A stretch of DNA of 64,000 bases. Source: Sphingobacterium multivorum. Its GTDB lineage: Bacteria > Bacteroidota > Bacteroidia > Sphingobacteriales > Sphingobacteriaceae. Made by a program: the position numbers and the translations under genes. Of this stretch, positions 36,020 through 44,516 are shown piece after piece (position 1 is the first letter of the stretch; every line of letters begins with the position of its first letter). The notes below the pieces were generated by a model that worked only from the letters and a program-made list of their open reading frames with translations, made no database searches and had not been told where the DNA came from. The DNA lies in assembly GCF_900457465.1 (NCBI RefSeq), contig NZ_UAUU01000009.1, positions 992,001 through 1,056,000 on the forward strand, in the 5' to 3' direction.

Positions 36020-36913
36020 ATGAAAGATATTGCCATACTTGGCAGCTCTGGTTTTATTGGCCAGAACCTGTTGGAAAATATTGAGGGATCCTTTGGCGTT
36101 TCATTAAGAAATGATGATTTGCAAGAAAGATTGGGAAGTGCAGAGGTTATTGTCAATCTGGTTGGGAAAGCTCATGATCATAAAGGTGACGCTACAGAGG
36201 AAGATTATTTTTATGTAAATTTTGAGTTGACAAAGCAAATTTTTACAGCATTTAATAATTCAAAAGCAAGTGTGTTGATTCACGTGAGCTCAATTGCTGC
36301 GGTAGAAGAGTATGAATCAGTTTCTCCGTTGGTGGAGACTGATTCTTGTAATCCATTATCTTGGTATGGAAAATCTAAGTTGATTGCTGAGCAATGGTTA
36401 TTGGAGCAAGAGCTAAATGAGGGAAAGAAAATCATTATCGTTCGTCCGCCTATGGTTCATGGTGTTGGAGATAAAGGAAGTTTGAGATTGTTATATCGTT
36501 TGATATCTAGAGGAATTCCTTATCCACTATCTTCATTTAACAATAGCAGGTCATTTATAGGTATTGATAACTTTATTTTCTTTATAAAAGCGTTTATTGA
36601 GCGTAGACATTCAATCGATTCCGGGGTTTATCATATCGCTGATGATGAGTATGTCTCCACTTCGGATATTATCGCTATCATGAAAGAAGTAACTGGTAAG
36701 AGAATTCTGAATTTATCAATACCTCGCTTTTTGGTGAGATTTATTGCAGGTCTGGGTGATCGAATACCAATTCCGCTAAATACAAAAAGATTAAAGAAAA
36801 TGACGGGTACTTTATTGTTATCGAATGTAAAAGCTAAGTCAGTCTTAGGAATCAGAAAATTACCAACAACCGCGAAAGAAGGTTTATATAAAACAATCAG
36901 ATCATTTGGGTAG
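36020..36913 (+). CDS. NAD-dependent epimerase/reductase, WbpV-like
   Basis: The 297-residue extended SDR has IAILGSSGFIGQNLLENI (NAD loop), VNLVGKAHDHKG, VHVSSIAAVEEYES-like residues and WYGKSKLIAEQWL (YGKSK active site). GVGDKGSLRLLYRLI and GVYHIADDEYVSTSDI also fit the group of WbpV/WbpK-type 4-reductases that act on UDP-4-keto-6-deoxy-N-acetylhexosamine. The WbpM-type 4,6-dehydratase (41412) and WecA/WbpL-type transferase (38837) that would complete such a pathway lie downstream, making UDP-QuiNAc or UDP-FucNAc the likely product. Confidence 0.72.
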   Translation: MKDIAILGSSGFIGQNLLENIEGSFGVSLRNDDLQERLGSAEVIVNLVGKAHDHKGDATEEDYFYVNFELTKQIFTAFNNSKASVLIHVSSIAAVEEYESVSPLVETDSCNPLSWYGKSKLIAEQWLLEQELNEGKKIIIVRPPMVHGVGDKGSLRLLYRLISRGIPYPLSSFNNSRSFIGIDNFIFFIKAFIERRHSIDSGVYHIADDEYVSTSDIIAIMKEVTGKRILNLSIPRFLVRFIAGLGDRIPIPLNTKRLKKMTGTLLLSNVKAKSVLGIRKLPTTAKEGLYKTIRSFG

Positions 36914-36942
36914 ATGATCTGATTGTTCAAGAGATCAGATCA
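36892..36942. repeat. Three-arm inverted repeat between converging genes
   Basis: AACAATCAGATCAT (36892-36905) is a perfect 14-base complement of 36914-36927. Part of the right arm (36915-36923) also pairs perfectly over nine bases with 36934-36942. The two hairpins are mutually exclusive and cover both stop codons. No long T run follows, so it may act as a weak bidirectional terminator or an RNA end-protection structure. Confidence 0.6.
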
Positions 36943-38749
36943 GCCCTTCTTTTACATCTCTAGTATAGTCGTTAACAGTTCTTCCCCATTCACTGACGAC
37001 GTCAATTTCAAGCTCCTTACATAGTGCCTGGAATTCGTTAAGGATGTCCAGTATGTTTTTTTTGTTTCTCTTGAAGTAGCCTACAAACTGCTCAGAATAA
37101 ACTGAGTTTTTCTTGTTAGCGTACTTTGTTGCCGTTTCAATTTCAACAAATTTTAAACATAATAGTTCCCGCTTGATCCGAAAATAATATTTCGTTCTTC
37201 TTGTTTTTGATAATGCAGCGTGGATCAATTTATAATAAGCTTCGAGGTGTTTTATACTAAAAACTTTCGAATTCTCCATATTGGATTGGGGATTCGCATG
37301 TTCGATCATTGATCCTGTCGAAGACATTACTTCCCATTTGTGGTCATCAGCTTTCATAGCATTTTCATGTAGTAAATCGATATATTGTTTCATTTCCATC
37401 GCACCAGCGCCATAAAAATCCGCGCAAAACCTTGAGATTAATTTATCCAGATCCTGATTGTGATCCCAGAATAATGAAGAATAAACAAACGTTTTTAACT
37501 CTTTCATGGAGCACCACTCAACTGCCGTTAATTCCATGAACATTGAGGCTGTGCCTTTGCTTTTGAAATATGCTAGATTATCTTTAGCGACATGAAGGGT
37601 AGGGAAAGGAAACAATATATACGAATAATTGACACCATAATCCCATATAAATAACCTTTTCGTTGATTTGGTCCAAAGATCTAATTCCCTTCTTAATAAG
37701 ATAGAACTTTCATCGTTTGCCGTTCTAACTGCTCTGATTTTGTTGTTATTCGTCAATGTGTACATCACCTCAACATTGGATACACACCTTCCTCCTGGAA
37801 TCTCTTGCGAAGATGAAATAATTGTTTTTGCTGTATGCGGCTTGGAGGTAATATTATAAGCCAGCGTACGTATAATCTTATCTGGAAATTTTAAGGCAAT
37901 CTTATTTACAAAAGGGAATAGGGTTTCCGATAGGCCGTTACCTCTGTCATGTTTCGGCTTACATAGATTACAGGAGCAATAACCTGAAGAATCTAGAATT
38001 CCATCTGGTTGGCTGACATCCCAAATTTTAAAGTTCGGCTCATCTGCAATTCTTTTTCTTAAGTTTGCCACAATAATGTCAAAGACATTATTATTGGATA
38101 AACAGGGCATAATATTTTCCCCATATTTTCTTTTTCCGGCGATAAGTGCATAAAATTCAGAATTGCTTTTAAAATATTTGTCGTGTCCCAAAAGCGGTAA
38201 TATACTGTGTGATGGGTTTCCTGTGTCTTCAAATGTTTTATAGTTTGTTTGTGAGTCATTCCCAAATAGGCTTGCAAGGTTATGGTTGCTATAATCTCTT
38301 GAGAAAGATAAACTAGAGTAGACTAGTCTGTATTCAAAATCAGGTTTTTGTAACTCGTTTTTAATGTTGTTGATTAAAAGTATATTTTGTGTAATATACG
38401 ATATGTCATTCTCCACAGTCATAATTACACCTAAATATTTTTGAATAAAATAAGCTACCCCTAAAACATTCGCCCGGGATTTGCCGGCAATAAAGATTTT
38501 CTCATTTTCCCGAAAGATGACAAACGAGTCTTTTGCTACTACCTCATTTTCGAAATTTCTGATTGTTTTTGATCCAATAATCAATTCATGATTTTTCGAT
38601 TTTTCATTATTGTTAACAATGGGGATAAAAGCGCCAGTAATTCTAAATAAAGAAGTTTTCAATAGTTCTGCTGCTTCCAACTCATATTTGTTTTTTTGAT
38701 CACTGATTACAATTTGGTAATCAGACCATCCAAATTTTGCGATATCCAT
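36935..38749 (-). CDS. DUF4838 domain-containing protein
   Basis: The ATG at 38749 is preferred to a TTG three codons upstream; the product is 604 residues. It matches the DUF4838 group: an N-terminal alpha-hexosaminidase-like domain (YELEAAELLKTSLFRITGAF, HELIIGSKTIRN, ANVLGVAYFIQKYLGVIM), then the DUF4838 body with CLSNNNVFDIIV, the cysteine-bearing YCSCNLCKPKHDRG and WDYGVNYSYILFPFPTL. These proteins resemble glycoside hydrolases but have no established reaction. No signal peptide is visible at the N-terminus, unlike typical exported relatives. It is the only minus-strand gene inside locus 1, so it must have its own promoter. Confidence 0.82.
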   Translation of the reverse strand: MDIAKFGWSDYQIVISDQKNKYELEAAELLKTSLFRITGAFIPIVNNNEKSKNHELIIGSKTIRNFENEVVAKDSFVIFRENEKIFIAGKSRANVLGVAYFIQKYLGVIMTVENDISYITQNILLINNIKNELQKPDFEYRLVYSSLSFSRDYSNHNLASLFGNDSQTNYKTFEDTGNPSHSILPLLGHDKYFKSNSEFYALIAGKRKYGENIMPCLSNNNVFDIIVANLRKRIADEPNFKIWDVSQPDGILDSSGYCSCNLCKPKHDRGNGLSETLFPFVNKIALKFPDKIIRTLAYNITSKPHTAKTIISSSQEIPGGRCVSNVEVMYTLTNNNKIRAVRTANDESSILLRRELDLWTKSTKRLFIWDYGVNYSYILFPFPTLHVAKDNLAYFKSKGTASMFMELTAVEWCSMKELKTFVYSSLFWDHNQDLDKLISRFCADFYGAGAMEMKQYIDLLHENAMKADDHKWEVMSSTGSMIEHANPQSNMENSKVFSIKHLEAYYKLIHAALSKTRRTKYYFRIKRELLCLKFVEIETATKYANKKNSVYSEQFVGYFKRNKKNILDILNEFQALCKELEIDVVSEWGRTVNDYTRDVKEGLI

Positions 38750-38836
38750 TTCTAGCAAATTTTTATTTGAAATATACAGATTATCTTTGAAAAAAAGTAT
38801 GAGATAAATGCTATATTTGTAAGTTGGATTTTTTTT

Positions 38837-39799
38837 ATGATGTATTTTATTGTTACCGCTCTACTGTTTGTCCTTGAATTACTGTATTTTAAATTTGCTG
38901 ATCGATTTAATATCATAGATAGGCCAAACGAAAGATCTTCTCATACCAATGTTACCTTAAGGGGCGGTGGAATCATTTTTTATTTTGGGTCAGTGACCTA
39001 TTGTATATGGTCAGGATTTCAGTATCCATGGTTCTTTTTAGGGTTATCTTTAATGGTTGCGATTTCTTTCTTGGACGATGTATTTACGTTGTCCAACAAA
39101 ATAAGATTGTTATTTCATTTTTGTTCAGTATTATTAATGGCTTACCAGTTGAATATCTTTTCAATGCCCTGGTATTTTTTACTTGCCGCCTTTATTGTTG
39201 TTGTTGGCGTTATTAATGCATACAATTTCATGGATGGGATAAATGGAATAACAGCTTGTTATAGTATCGCAGTGGGCGGATTGTTGCTATTAATTAACAA
39301 AAAAGTGCATTTTGTAGAAGATGAATTTCTAATATTCCCTATGTTGGGTGTTGTAGTATTCGCCTTTTTTAACTTTAGGATAACTGCAAAATGTTTCGCC
39401 GGTGACGTTGGCTCCGTCGCAATCGCTTATATTCTTTTATTTGCTTTAGGTGCGTTAATAATAAAGACTGGTAGTTTGATATATATGCTGTTTTTAGTGG
39501 TCTATGGAATTGATGCAGTTTGGACCATTGTTCGACGTTTATTGCGGGGAGAAAATATTTTTGCCGCGCATCGTTCGCACCTCTATCAGTATTTGGTCAA
39601 TGAAGCTGGTTTCAATAAATTATGGGTGTCGTTTTTGTATGCGATTATTCAAATTGTTATTGGCTATGGAGTGATCTGGTGTTCAGAAAAAGCAATCAAT
39701 ATACAGGTCACATTCGCTATAATTTTGTTGACCAGCTTAAGCGGAATTTATTTTATATTGATCGGCTATCTATTAAGGAATTATGCATTACATAAATAA
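38837..39799 (+). CDS. WecA/WbpL-like UDP-N-acetylhexosamine undecaprenyl-P transferase
   Basis: The 320-residue polytopic protein (about 10-11 membrane segments) belongs to the MraY/WecA superfamily that transfers a HexNAc-1-P to undecaprenyl phosphate and so starts a glycan. Motifs: SHTNVTLRGGGIIFYFG, FLDDVFTLSNKIRL (catalytic DD), NAYNFMDGINGI, CFAGDVGSVAIAY and the cytoplasmic loop HRSHLYQYL. Together with the WbpM and WbpV-like genes it probably starts locus 1 with QuiNAc or FucNAc phosphate. The antisense DUF4838 gene separates it from the main operon; the 88-base gap upstream may hold its own promoter. Confidence 0.87.
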   Translation: MMYFIVTALLFVLELLYFKFADRFNIIDRPNERSSHTNVTLRGGGIIFYFGSVTYCIWSGFQYPWFFLGLSLMVAISFLDDVFTLSNKIRLLFHFCSVLLMAYQLNIFSMPWYFLLAAFIVVVGVINAYNFMDGINGITACYSIAVGGLLLLINKKVHFVEDEFLIFPMLGVVVFAFFNFRITAKCFAGDVGSVAIAYILLFALGALIIKTGSLIYMLFLVVYGIDAVWTIVRRLLRGENIFAAHRSHLYQYLVNEAGFNKLWVSFLYAIIQIVIGYGVIWCSEKAINIQVTFAIILLTSLSGIYFILIGYLLRNYALHK

Positions 39800-40084
39800 T
39801 GTACGTATCATATGTGTCCTAAATAAATTTTAGGAGTCGTTTTCTGTGTTTACAACGATAGTTTTTTGCTCATTTGAATTTTGAGCCCTACTTTTCATTC
39901 CGTGAAGATGTTCAGCTAACCATTTTTTTCTTTGACCGAAGGCCTGACAAATGGATCATCTATCCATTTCCAGATGTTTATTTTCACGAAGATATTCATT
40001 CTGATGAATGCCACAAGATTGGAAAGATTCCAATCATATCTGGCCTTCTTTTGGATCTACTTTAACCCAGATTACGCAGTAGAT
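39800..40084. other. Non-coding spacer before the IS remnant
   Basis: 285 bases without a gene I can support. A reading frame at about 39874-40065 shows no recognizable motif and I see no function for it. The DNA may belong to the flank of the degraded insertion sequence that follows. Confidence 0.4.
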
Positions 40085-40770
40085 CTTTTCATTTGAAGAT
40101 CTATAGGGCAATCCCAAAGTCCACGGAATCATTTTCTAGGTTTATTTGGTTAGTGCAATTTTGAGTTTGAGTGTATCACCTACCTTTTCAAAATAAGCTC
40201 CAATAGCAAAAGTTCTGTAACGTAGTGTTGATAGTGTTTTTTGCGTTTTTTCCTGCAAGACGAATATTCTGAATAGCGACATTAGATCATAGGCTATCAT
40301 GGAGAATATTAAGACAGCTTCTGTTGTATAAAATGCTTTCAGGTTAAAGCTCTCTGCTCCAAAATCAGCCTTCAATTCTTTGATTCTGTTTTCTGCATCC
40401 CTACGTTGGCTATACATCCGCCATACATCAGTTGCAGCAAATTCATTATTGGTAAAGTATGCAGAATAGCGATAATTTCTGTGGATTTCATCCTCAGGAA
40501 ATAAACTTAAATTCCTGCCAGGTGCATTGGGTCTATTGGCTATCTTCTGTCGGACGCTTACCAGTCTAGGTTGCTTGTCCCAAGTGATAGCGCTTGTCGC
40601 AGATATCAATTCCCTCATCCACCATCAACCTGGGATCTTGCTAGTCGATTAAATGTTGTACAGGGTGGGTAAACTTTGCAGCAACAATATATTTTAGCGA
40701 TTTTTGTTCCAAATGTTCAAAAATATCTTTTTGACAAAAGCCACTGTCTAATTGGACTGATGATAAGTTC
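40085..40770 (-). mobile_element. Degraded IS1380-family transposase, 3' part
   Basis: Reading the minus strand, this fragment keeps IS1380 DDE transposase landmarks: QLDSGFCQKDIF (the DSGF Asp region, about 40755-40720), TWDKQPRLVSVRQKIANRP, WRMYSQRRDAENRIKELKAD (the Y..R.DAENRIKELK Glu motif), and FRGLWD near the end. At least three lesions are visible: an in-frame stop just after LQHLID-like residues (about 40645), a frameshift near 40610, and a frameshift plus stop in the final RK(W)FRGLWD near 40115-40145. The first half of the transposase is missing. It cannot be active. Confidence 0.75.
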
Positions 40771-40841
40771 TATCAGGAAATTAAAAATGTATCATAATTA
40801 TATCTTAGTTTAGTAAAAAGTTGTCCAGCAAATAGCGAGTA

Positions 40842-41024
40842 TCATATACTGATATCCCGAACTGAATCTGCCGAGGAAAAATGGCAGAATATCATGCTCT
40901 CAAGATGCGTCCAACTATTGATCCCTTTGCTATGTTTATCACTATTATGTTTAGCCACCAAATCCTTGCATAATTCGCGGTCGATAAGCGATAAAATCTG
41001 AATAAAAACGTTTAAATTTACCAT
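40842..41024 (-). mobile_element. N-terminal fragment of an IS4-type transposase (DUF4372)
   Basis: The 60-residue frame MVNLNVFIQILSLIDRELCK...SWTHLESMIFCHF...SVRDIS matches the N-terminal DUF4372 domain of IS4-family transposases (pattern: F.QLL.LIPR...LV..YN.D...K....W.....M.F.....SLRDI). It stops directly after this motif, so only about 60 of the usual 370-400 residues remain. It lies upstream, on the same strand, of the IS1380 remnant, and is a different element. Confidence 0.65.
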
Positions 41025-41411
41025 GGTGGTGTAAGAAAATTTAGCGATTTAAATATAGCAACTTTGCTATATCAAAAGATCGCCGCTTTTTTAACGTTTA
41101 GAACGCAAGTGATTTCAATTTTAAAATACTCCGATGGAAATGCAGTATGGTCGATAAGTGTGAGAAACGAAATTTTAAAAGGTCGGTTTACGCAAGGTGT
41201 TGATCAATTAGTAAGTTGAAAATTTCAGTCCATTAGTATATAGTGTACACATTACAGGCGGACAAGATTACGGTGGGAGGGTATTGAATTAGGATTTTTG
41301 TTATATAACGGAAAAACTTTTCGTTTTATTCAGTATTTTTGAAACCGGTCTACGAAATGGATTCATATTGTGTTTTGTAATAGAAGATCATAATATTTTA
41401 TAATAGTCTAC
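41025..41411. other. Intergenic region before the WbpM-type gene
   Basis: 387 bases without a supported gene. TATTTTTG (41334-41341) matches the -7 consensus and could be the promoter of the WbpM-type gene (start 41412), but I see no good -33 element. The left part may belong to the degraded IS4-type element. Confidence 0.4.
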
Positions 41412-43325
41412 ATGGGTAATGTATGGAAAAAGGGCTTGTCGATTAACAAGCCACGTTGGATCATTTTAGTGTTGGATATGCTCATAGTCGCTATTGCTTT
41501 CTTTGCGAGCTATGTGCTGATTTTTAAGCATAGAGGTGGTATTAATATCAATGCAACGCAACAGCAATGTATGTTGGTGTCTGCAATATACCTAATTTGG
41601 TTCTGTACGTTGGACACATTTAGGGGCGTGGTTCATAAAACAGGTATACGTGAGCTGCAGCGCATTGTGATGGCTATTGTACTGTCTTATTTTTCTACGG
41701 TATTCGTCTCTAAAATATTAGAATGGTCGCAGCCTGACTTTTTAAAAACAATCTTTCCTTTTTCAGATACACAATTGCTTTTTCATGCCTTGATTGCTGG
41801 TTTCAGTATGACCTTTAGCCGCGTGCTTTACCGTGCGCTATATCACGAACTGATGTGGGGTAATGAAGACAACCGTATTCCCGTTATCTTGTTTGGTGCA
41901 GGAAATATGGGTAATACAGCCTTTCATTTTATCCATACAACATCACGCAACAAATATCGGATCGTAGCTATCATGGATGATAATCCACATCGTATTGGTA
42001 ACCGTATCCAAGGTTTCAAGATCCACGATATCAGTGAATTGAATGAAGCATTTGTTCAACGGCACGGAAATGCAGCTGAACTTATCGTAGCTATAGATAA
42101 TAGGGCTCCCGAGCGCCTGAATATGATATTTAAACTGGCAGAACCAATTCCACTTATTGTAAAGATAATTCCTGACACGGCTAAATTACTTGCTGGAGAA
42201 GTTGCCACGAGGCAGATACGAAGTCTCCGAATCGAAGATTTGCTTGGGCGTAAAGCGATTGATCTCGATAATCCGACGATTGCATCGGAAATGAAAGGCC
42301 AAATTGTATTGGTAACTGGTGGCGCGGGTTCTATAGGCAGCGAACTTGTACGGCAATTGGCACATACCGATCTGTTGAAACTTATTGTTGTAGACCAGGC
42401 AGAATCTGCACTTTACGAAATTCAGCAGGAACTTAGTTCCAATGTGAATTTCGACCGTTTTACCTTTATTGTTGGGAATATCCGGAATAGGCCTTTTATG
42501 GAAAACGTTTTTCAAACATTTTTGCCTACTTATGTTTTTCATGCAGCAGCTTATAAGCATGTACCGCTCATGGAGGCCAATCCTTATGAATCAATATTGA
42601 CCAATGTGTGCGGCTCTTATACCTTAGCTAAGTTGGCAGATAATTATGGGGTCTCCAAATTTGTTATGGTCTCCACGGATAAGGCAGTGAATCCCACCAA
42701 TGTCATGGGGGCAACCAAACGTGTCGCGGAGATTGCTATATCGACGGTGAATATAAACTCCAAAACCAACTTTATCGTCACGCGTTTTGGCAATGTATTA
42801 GGTTCCAATGGTTCTGTCATTCCATTGTTTGAAAAACAAATGCTCAAAGGTGGACCGCTGACAATTACCGATCCGAATATCACCCGTTATTTTATGACCA
42901 TACCCGAAGCCTGCCAATTGGTACAGGAAGCCGCGGTAATGGGTAAAGGAGGTGAAATATTTGTCTTTGACATGGGCGAGCCCGTTAAGATTATGGATCT
43001 CGCCAAGCAGATGATCCGCTTAAAAGGATATAACTATCCAGAGGATATTGATATTAAGGTGGTGGGGTTGCGGCCTGGGGAGAAAATATTTGAGGAACTT
43101 TTGGCAAATGGGGAAAATACCGAGAAGACGTATCATGAAAAGATTATGATTGCCAAAGTAAATACCGCTGACTTAGCTATCCAAAAAAGTAGAGTAGAAT
43201 ATCTTTGTCAATTTGTAGAAAATGCAAACCCTCGTGTAGATAAAATGGAACTTGTAAGATTGATAAAGCAAATTGTGCCCGAATACCGATCACAAAATTC
43301 AGTATTTCAAACATTGGATAAATGA
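41412..43325 (+). CDS. UDP-N-acetylhexosamine 4,6-dehydratase, WbpM/CapD type (membrane)
   Basis: The 637-residue protein has an N-terminal membrane part of four helices (WIILVLDMLIVAIAFFASYV and others, to about 145), a first Rossmann domain (IPVILFGAGNMGNTAFHF), then the catalytic SDR domain: IVLVTGGAGSIGSELVRQLA, AAAYKHVPLMEANPYE, VSTDKAVNPTNVMGATKR, RFGNVLGSNGSVIPLFEKQ. The Met-x3-Lys in place of Tyr-x3-Lys is characteristic of the FlaA1/WbpM/CapD group. The product would be UDP-4-keto-6-deoxy-GlcNAc, feeding the 36020 reductase. It overlaps the next gene by four bases. Confidence 0.9.
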   Translation: MGNVWKKGLSINKPRWIILVLDMLIVAIAFFASYVLIFKHRGGININATQQQCMLVSAIYLIWFCTLDTFRGVVHKTGIRELQRIVMAIVLSYFSTVFVSKILEWSQPDFLKTIFPFSDTQLLFHALIAGFSMTFSRVLYRALYHELMWGNEDNRIPVILFGAGNMGNTAFHFIHTTSRNKYRIVAIMDDNPHRIGNRIQGFKIHDISELNEAFVQRHGNAAELIVAIDNRAPERLNMIFKLAEPIPLIVKIIPDTAKLLAGEVATRQIRSLRIEDLLGRKAIDLDNPTIASEMKGQIVLVTGGAGSIGSELVRQLAHTDLLKLIVVDQAESALYEIQQELSSNVNFDRFTFIVGNIRNRPFMENVFQTFLPTYVFHAAAYKHVPLMEANPYESILTNVCGSYTLAKLADNYGVSKFVMVSTDKAVNPTNVMGATKRVAEIAISTVNINSKTNFIVTRFGNVLGSNGSVIPLFEKQMLKGGPLTITDPNITRYFMTIPEACQLVQEAAVMGKGGEIFVFDMGEPVKIMDLAKQMIRLKGYNYPEDIDIKVVGLRPGEKIFEELLANGENTEKTYHEKIMIAKVNTADLAIQKSRVEYLCQFVENANPRVDKMELVRLIKQIVPEYRSQNSVFQTLDK

Positions 43326-43768
43326 AAAATAGGATTAATATAATACAAGGGGGAGTCGCCAAAGACCATAGAGGACAAATAAGATTTGTCAATGATTTTG
43401 ACATGAGTCTTGTTAAGCGCTTTTATATTATCAAGAATCTAGATACAGAGCTGGTAAGAGGTTGGCGCGCTCATAAGATTGAACAACGTTGGTTTTATGT
43501 ACTCTCTGGATCATTTTCCGTAGATTTGGTGAAAATTGACAATTGGGAAGTAGCCTCCCCAGATCTTCCTGTCGATAATATGGTTATATCTGCGGCCAAT
43601 TTACGCGTACTTCATGTTCCTGCAGGCTATGGTACCGCGTTCAGAGCTTTGGAATCAGAAAGTGAATTGCTCGTATATTCCGACTATGCAATTGAACACG
43701 CAGCAAACGATGACCATACGTATCCCTTGGATTACTTTAAAAATAGAAAGCAATCATTTGATATTTAG
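43322..43768 (+). CDS. WxcM-like/FdtA-type cupin sugar isomerase
   Basis: The 148-residue cupin has INIIQGGVAKDHRGQIRFVN, WRAHKIEQRWFYVLSGSF (His-x-x-x-x-x-Trp, cupin motif 1), and VPAGYGTAFRALESESELLVYS, as in WxcM and dTDP-6-deoxy-hexose ketoisomerases. Family members usually convert dTDP-4-keto-6-deoxyglucose to its 3-keto isomer or act as 3,5-epimerases. The preceding UDP-4-keto enzyme overlaps it by four bases (ATGA), suggesting joint action. The exact reaction is unknown; dTDP sugars are also available in locus 1. Confidence 0.78.
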   Translation: MKNRINIIQGGVAKDHRGQIRFVNDFDMSLVKRFYIIKNLDTELVRGWRAHKIEQRWFYVLSGSFSVDLVKIDNWEVASPDLPVDNMVISAANLRVLHVPAGYGTAFRALESESELLVYSDYAIEHAANDDHTYPLDYFKNRKQSFDI

Positions 43769-44516
43769 TGCCCTTTCTTTGGTTGCGAAGTAGTTCCTCG
43801 GACTTTTCGGTTGATATATCAACTTTGATTTCAATTGAGCCGCCTCTTATGGTAATTCTGTACCTCTACTGATCGAGGAGGTAATTAAAGTGCAGTCCAA
43901 TCTACGACCGGCTTCCCCCTTTTGACCCAAGTTTCCAAGTTGAAGAAGTTTTTTTTAATTTGGCAGATTCTCCTGGTCATAATTTTGTGACAATTTCCTA
44001 ATTTTTTTATTCTCCGTAAATTTTAAAGGTTTTCTTCCTGATTTCGAGGAAATAAGTGCATTTTCTCGTGCAAATTACGGTCTAAATAAGCTCAATTTTT
44101 AAAGGAATTGTGAAGTAATTGTGAAATTTTGATAAAAACATTAAAAAAGATAAAGATTATTAAATTTTGTTGTCTATATTTGTCATACTACAATCTACAA
44201 TTATTAAAACACGAGAGTATTTGACTGCATGATTATCCAAGCGGATGATGCAATTTGTGCGGAAAAATCCAGTCAACTAAATTCTGAAGAGAAGCCTTAT
44301 TATTTAAAAAAAACAATTATTGAGATCTGATCATAAACAGATAGAACTGACATAGAAAAAGTGAATTTATTGCTCTTCGGCTTCATGGGGAAGTCAATTT
44401 GAGCTATAGTTTTCTCAAGTATAGGTAGTTACCTGTACGGGTACTTTGCGCCGCTTATGTTTCTTGTTGGGAAAAATGTTTAAAATTAGGTTTTTTAATT
44501 TTTTATTAACTATTTT
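43769..44516. promoter_or_regulatory. Long leader upstream of polysaccharide locus 2
   Basis: 748 bases without a supported gene. A -7-like TATATTTG lies at 44175-44182, without a good -33; transcription from there would leave a leader of more than 300 bases. Two adjacent short palindromes, AGGTAGTTACCT (44423-44434) and GTACGGGTAC (44435-44444), sit about 80 bases before the wcaJ start and could be RNA or protein binding sites. I recognise no known riboswitch, and no NusG-like antiterminator gene is present. Confidence 0.4.

Noticed and set aside
39874..40065. Open frame of about 63 codons between the WecA-like gene and the IS remnant
   Set aside because: No family motif, no promoter or ribosome site, TTG start, and it lies next to degraded transposon DNA.
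44423..44444. A true JUMPstart/ops element
   Set aside because: Only a GGTAG core is similar; the rest does not match and no RfaH-like gene is present.
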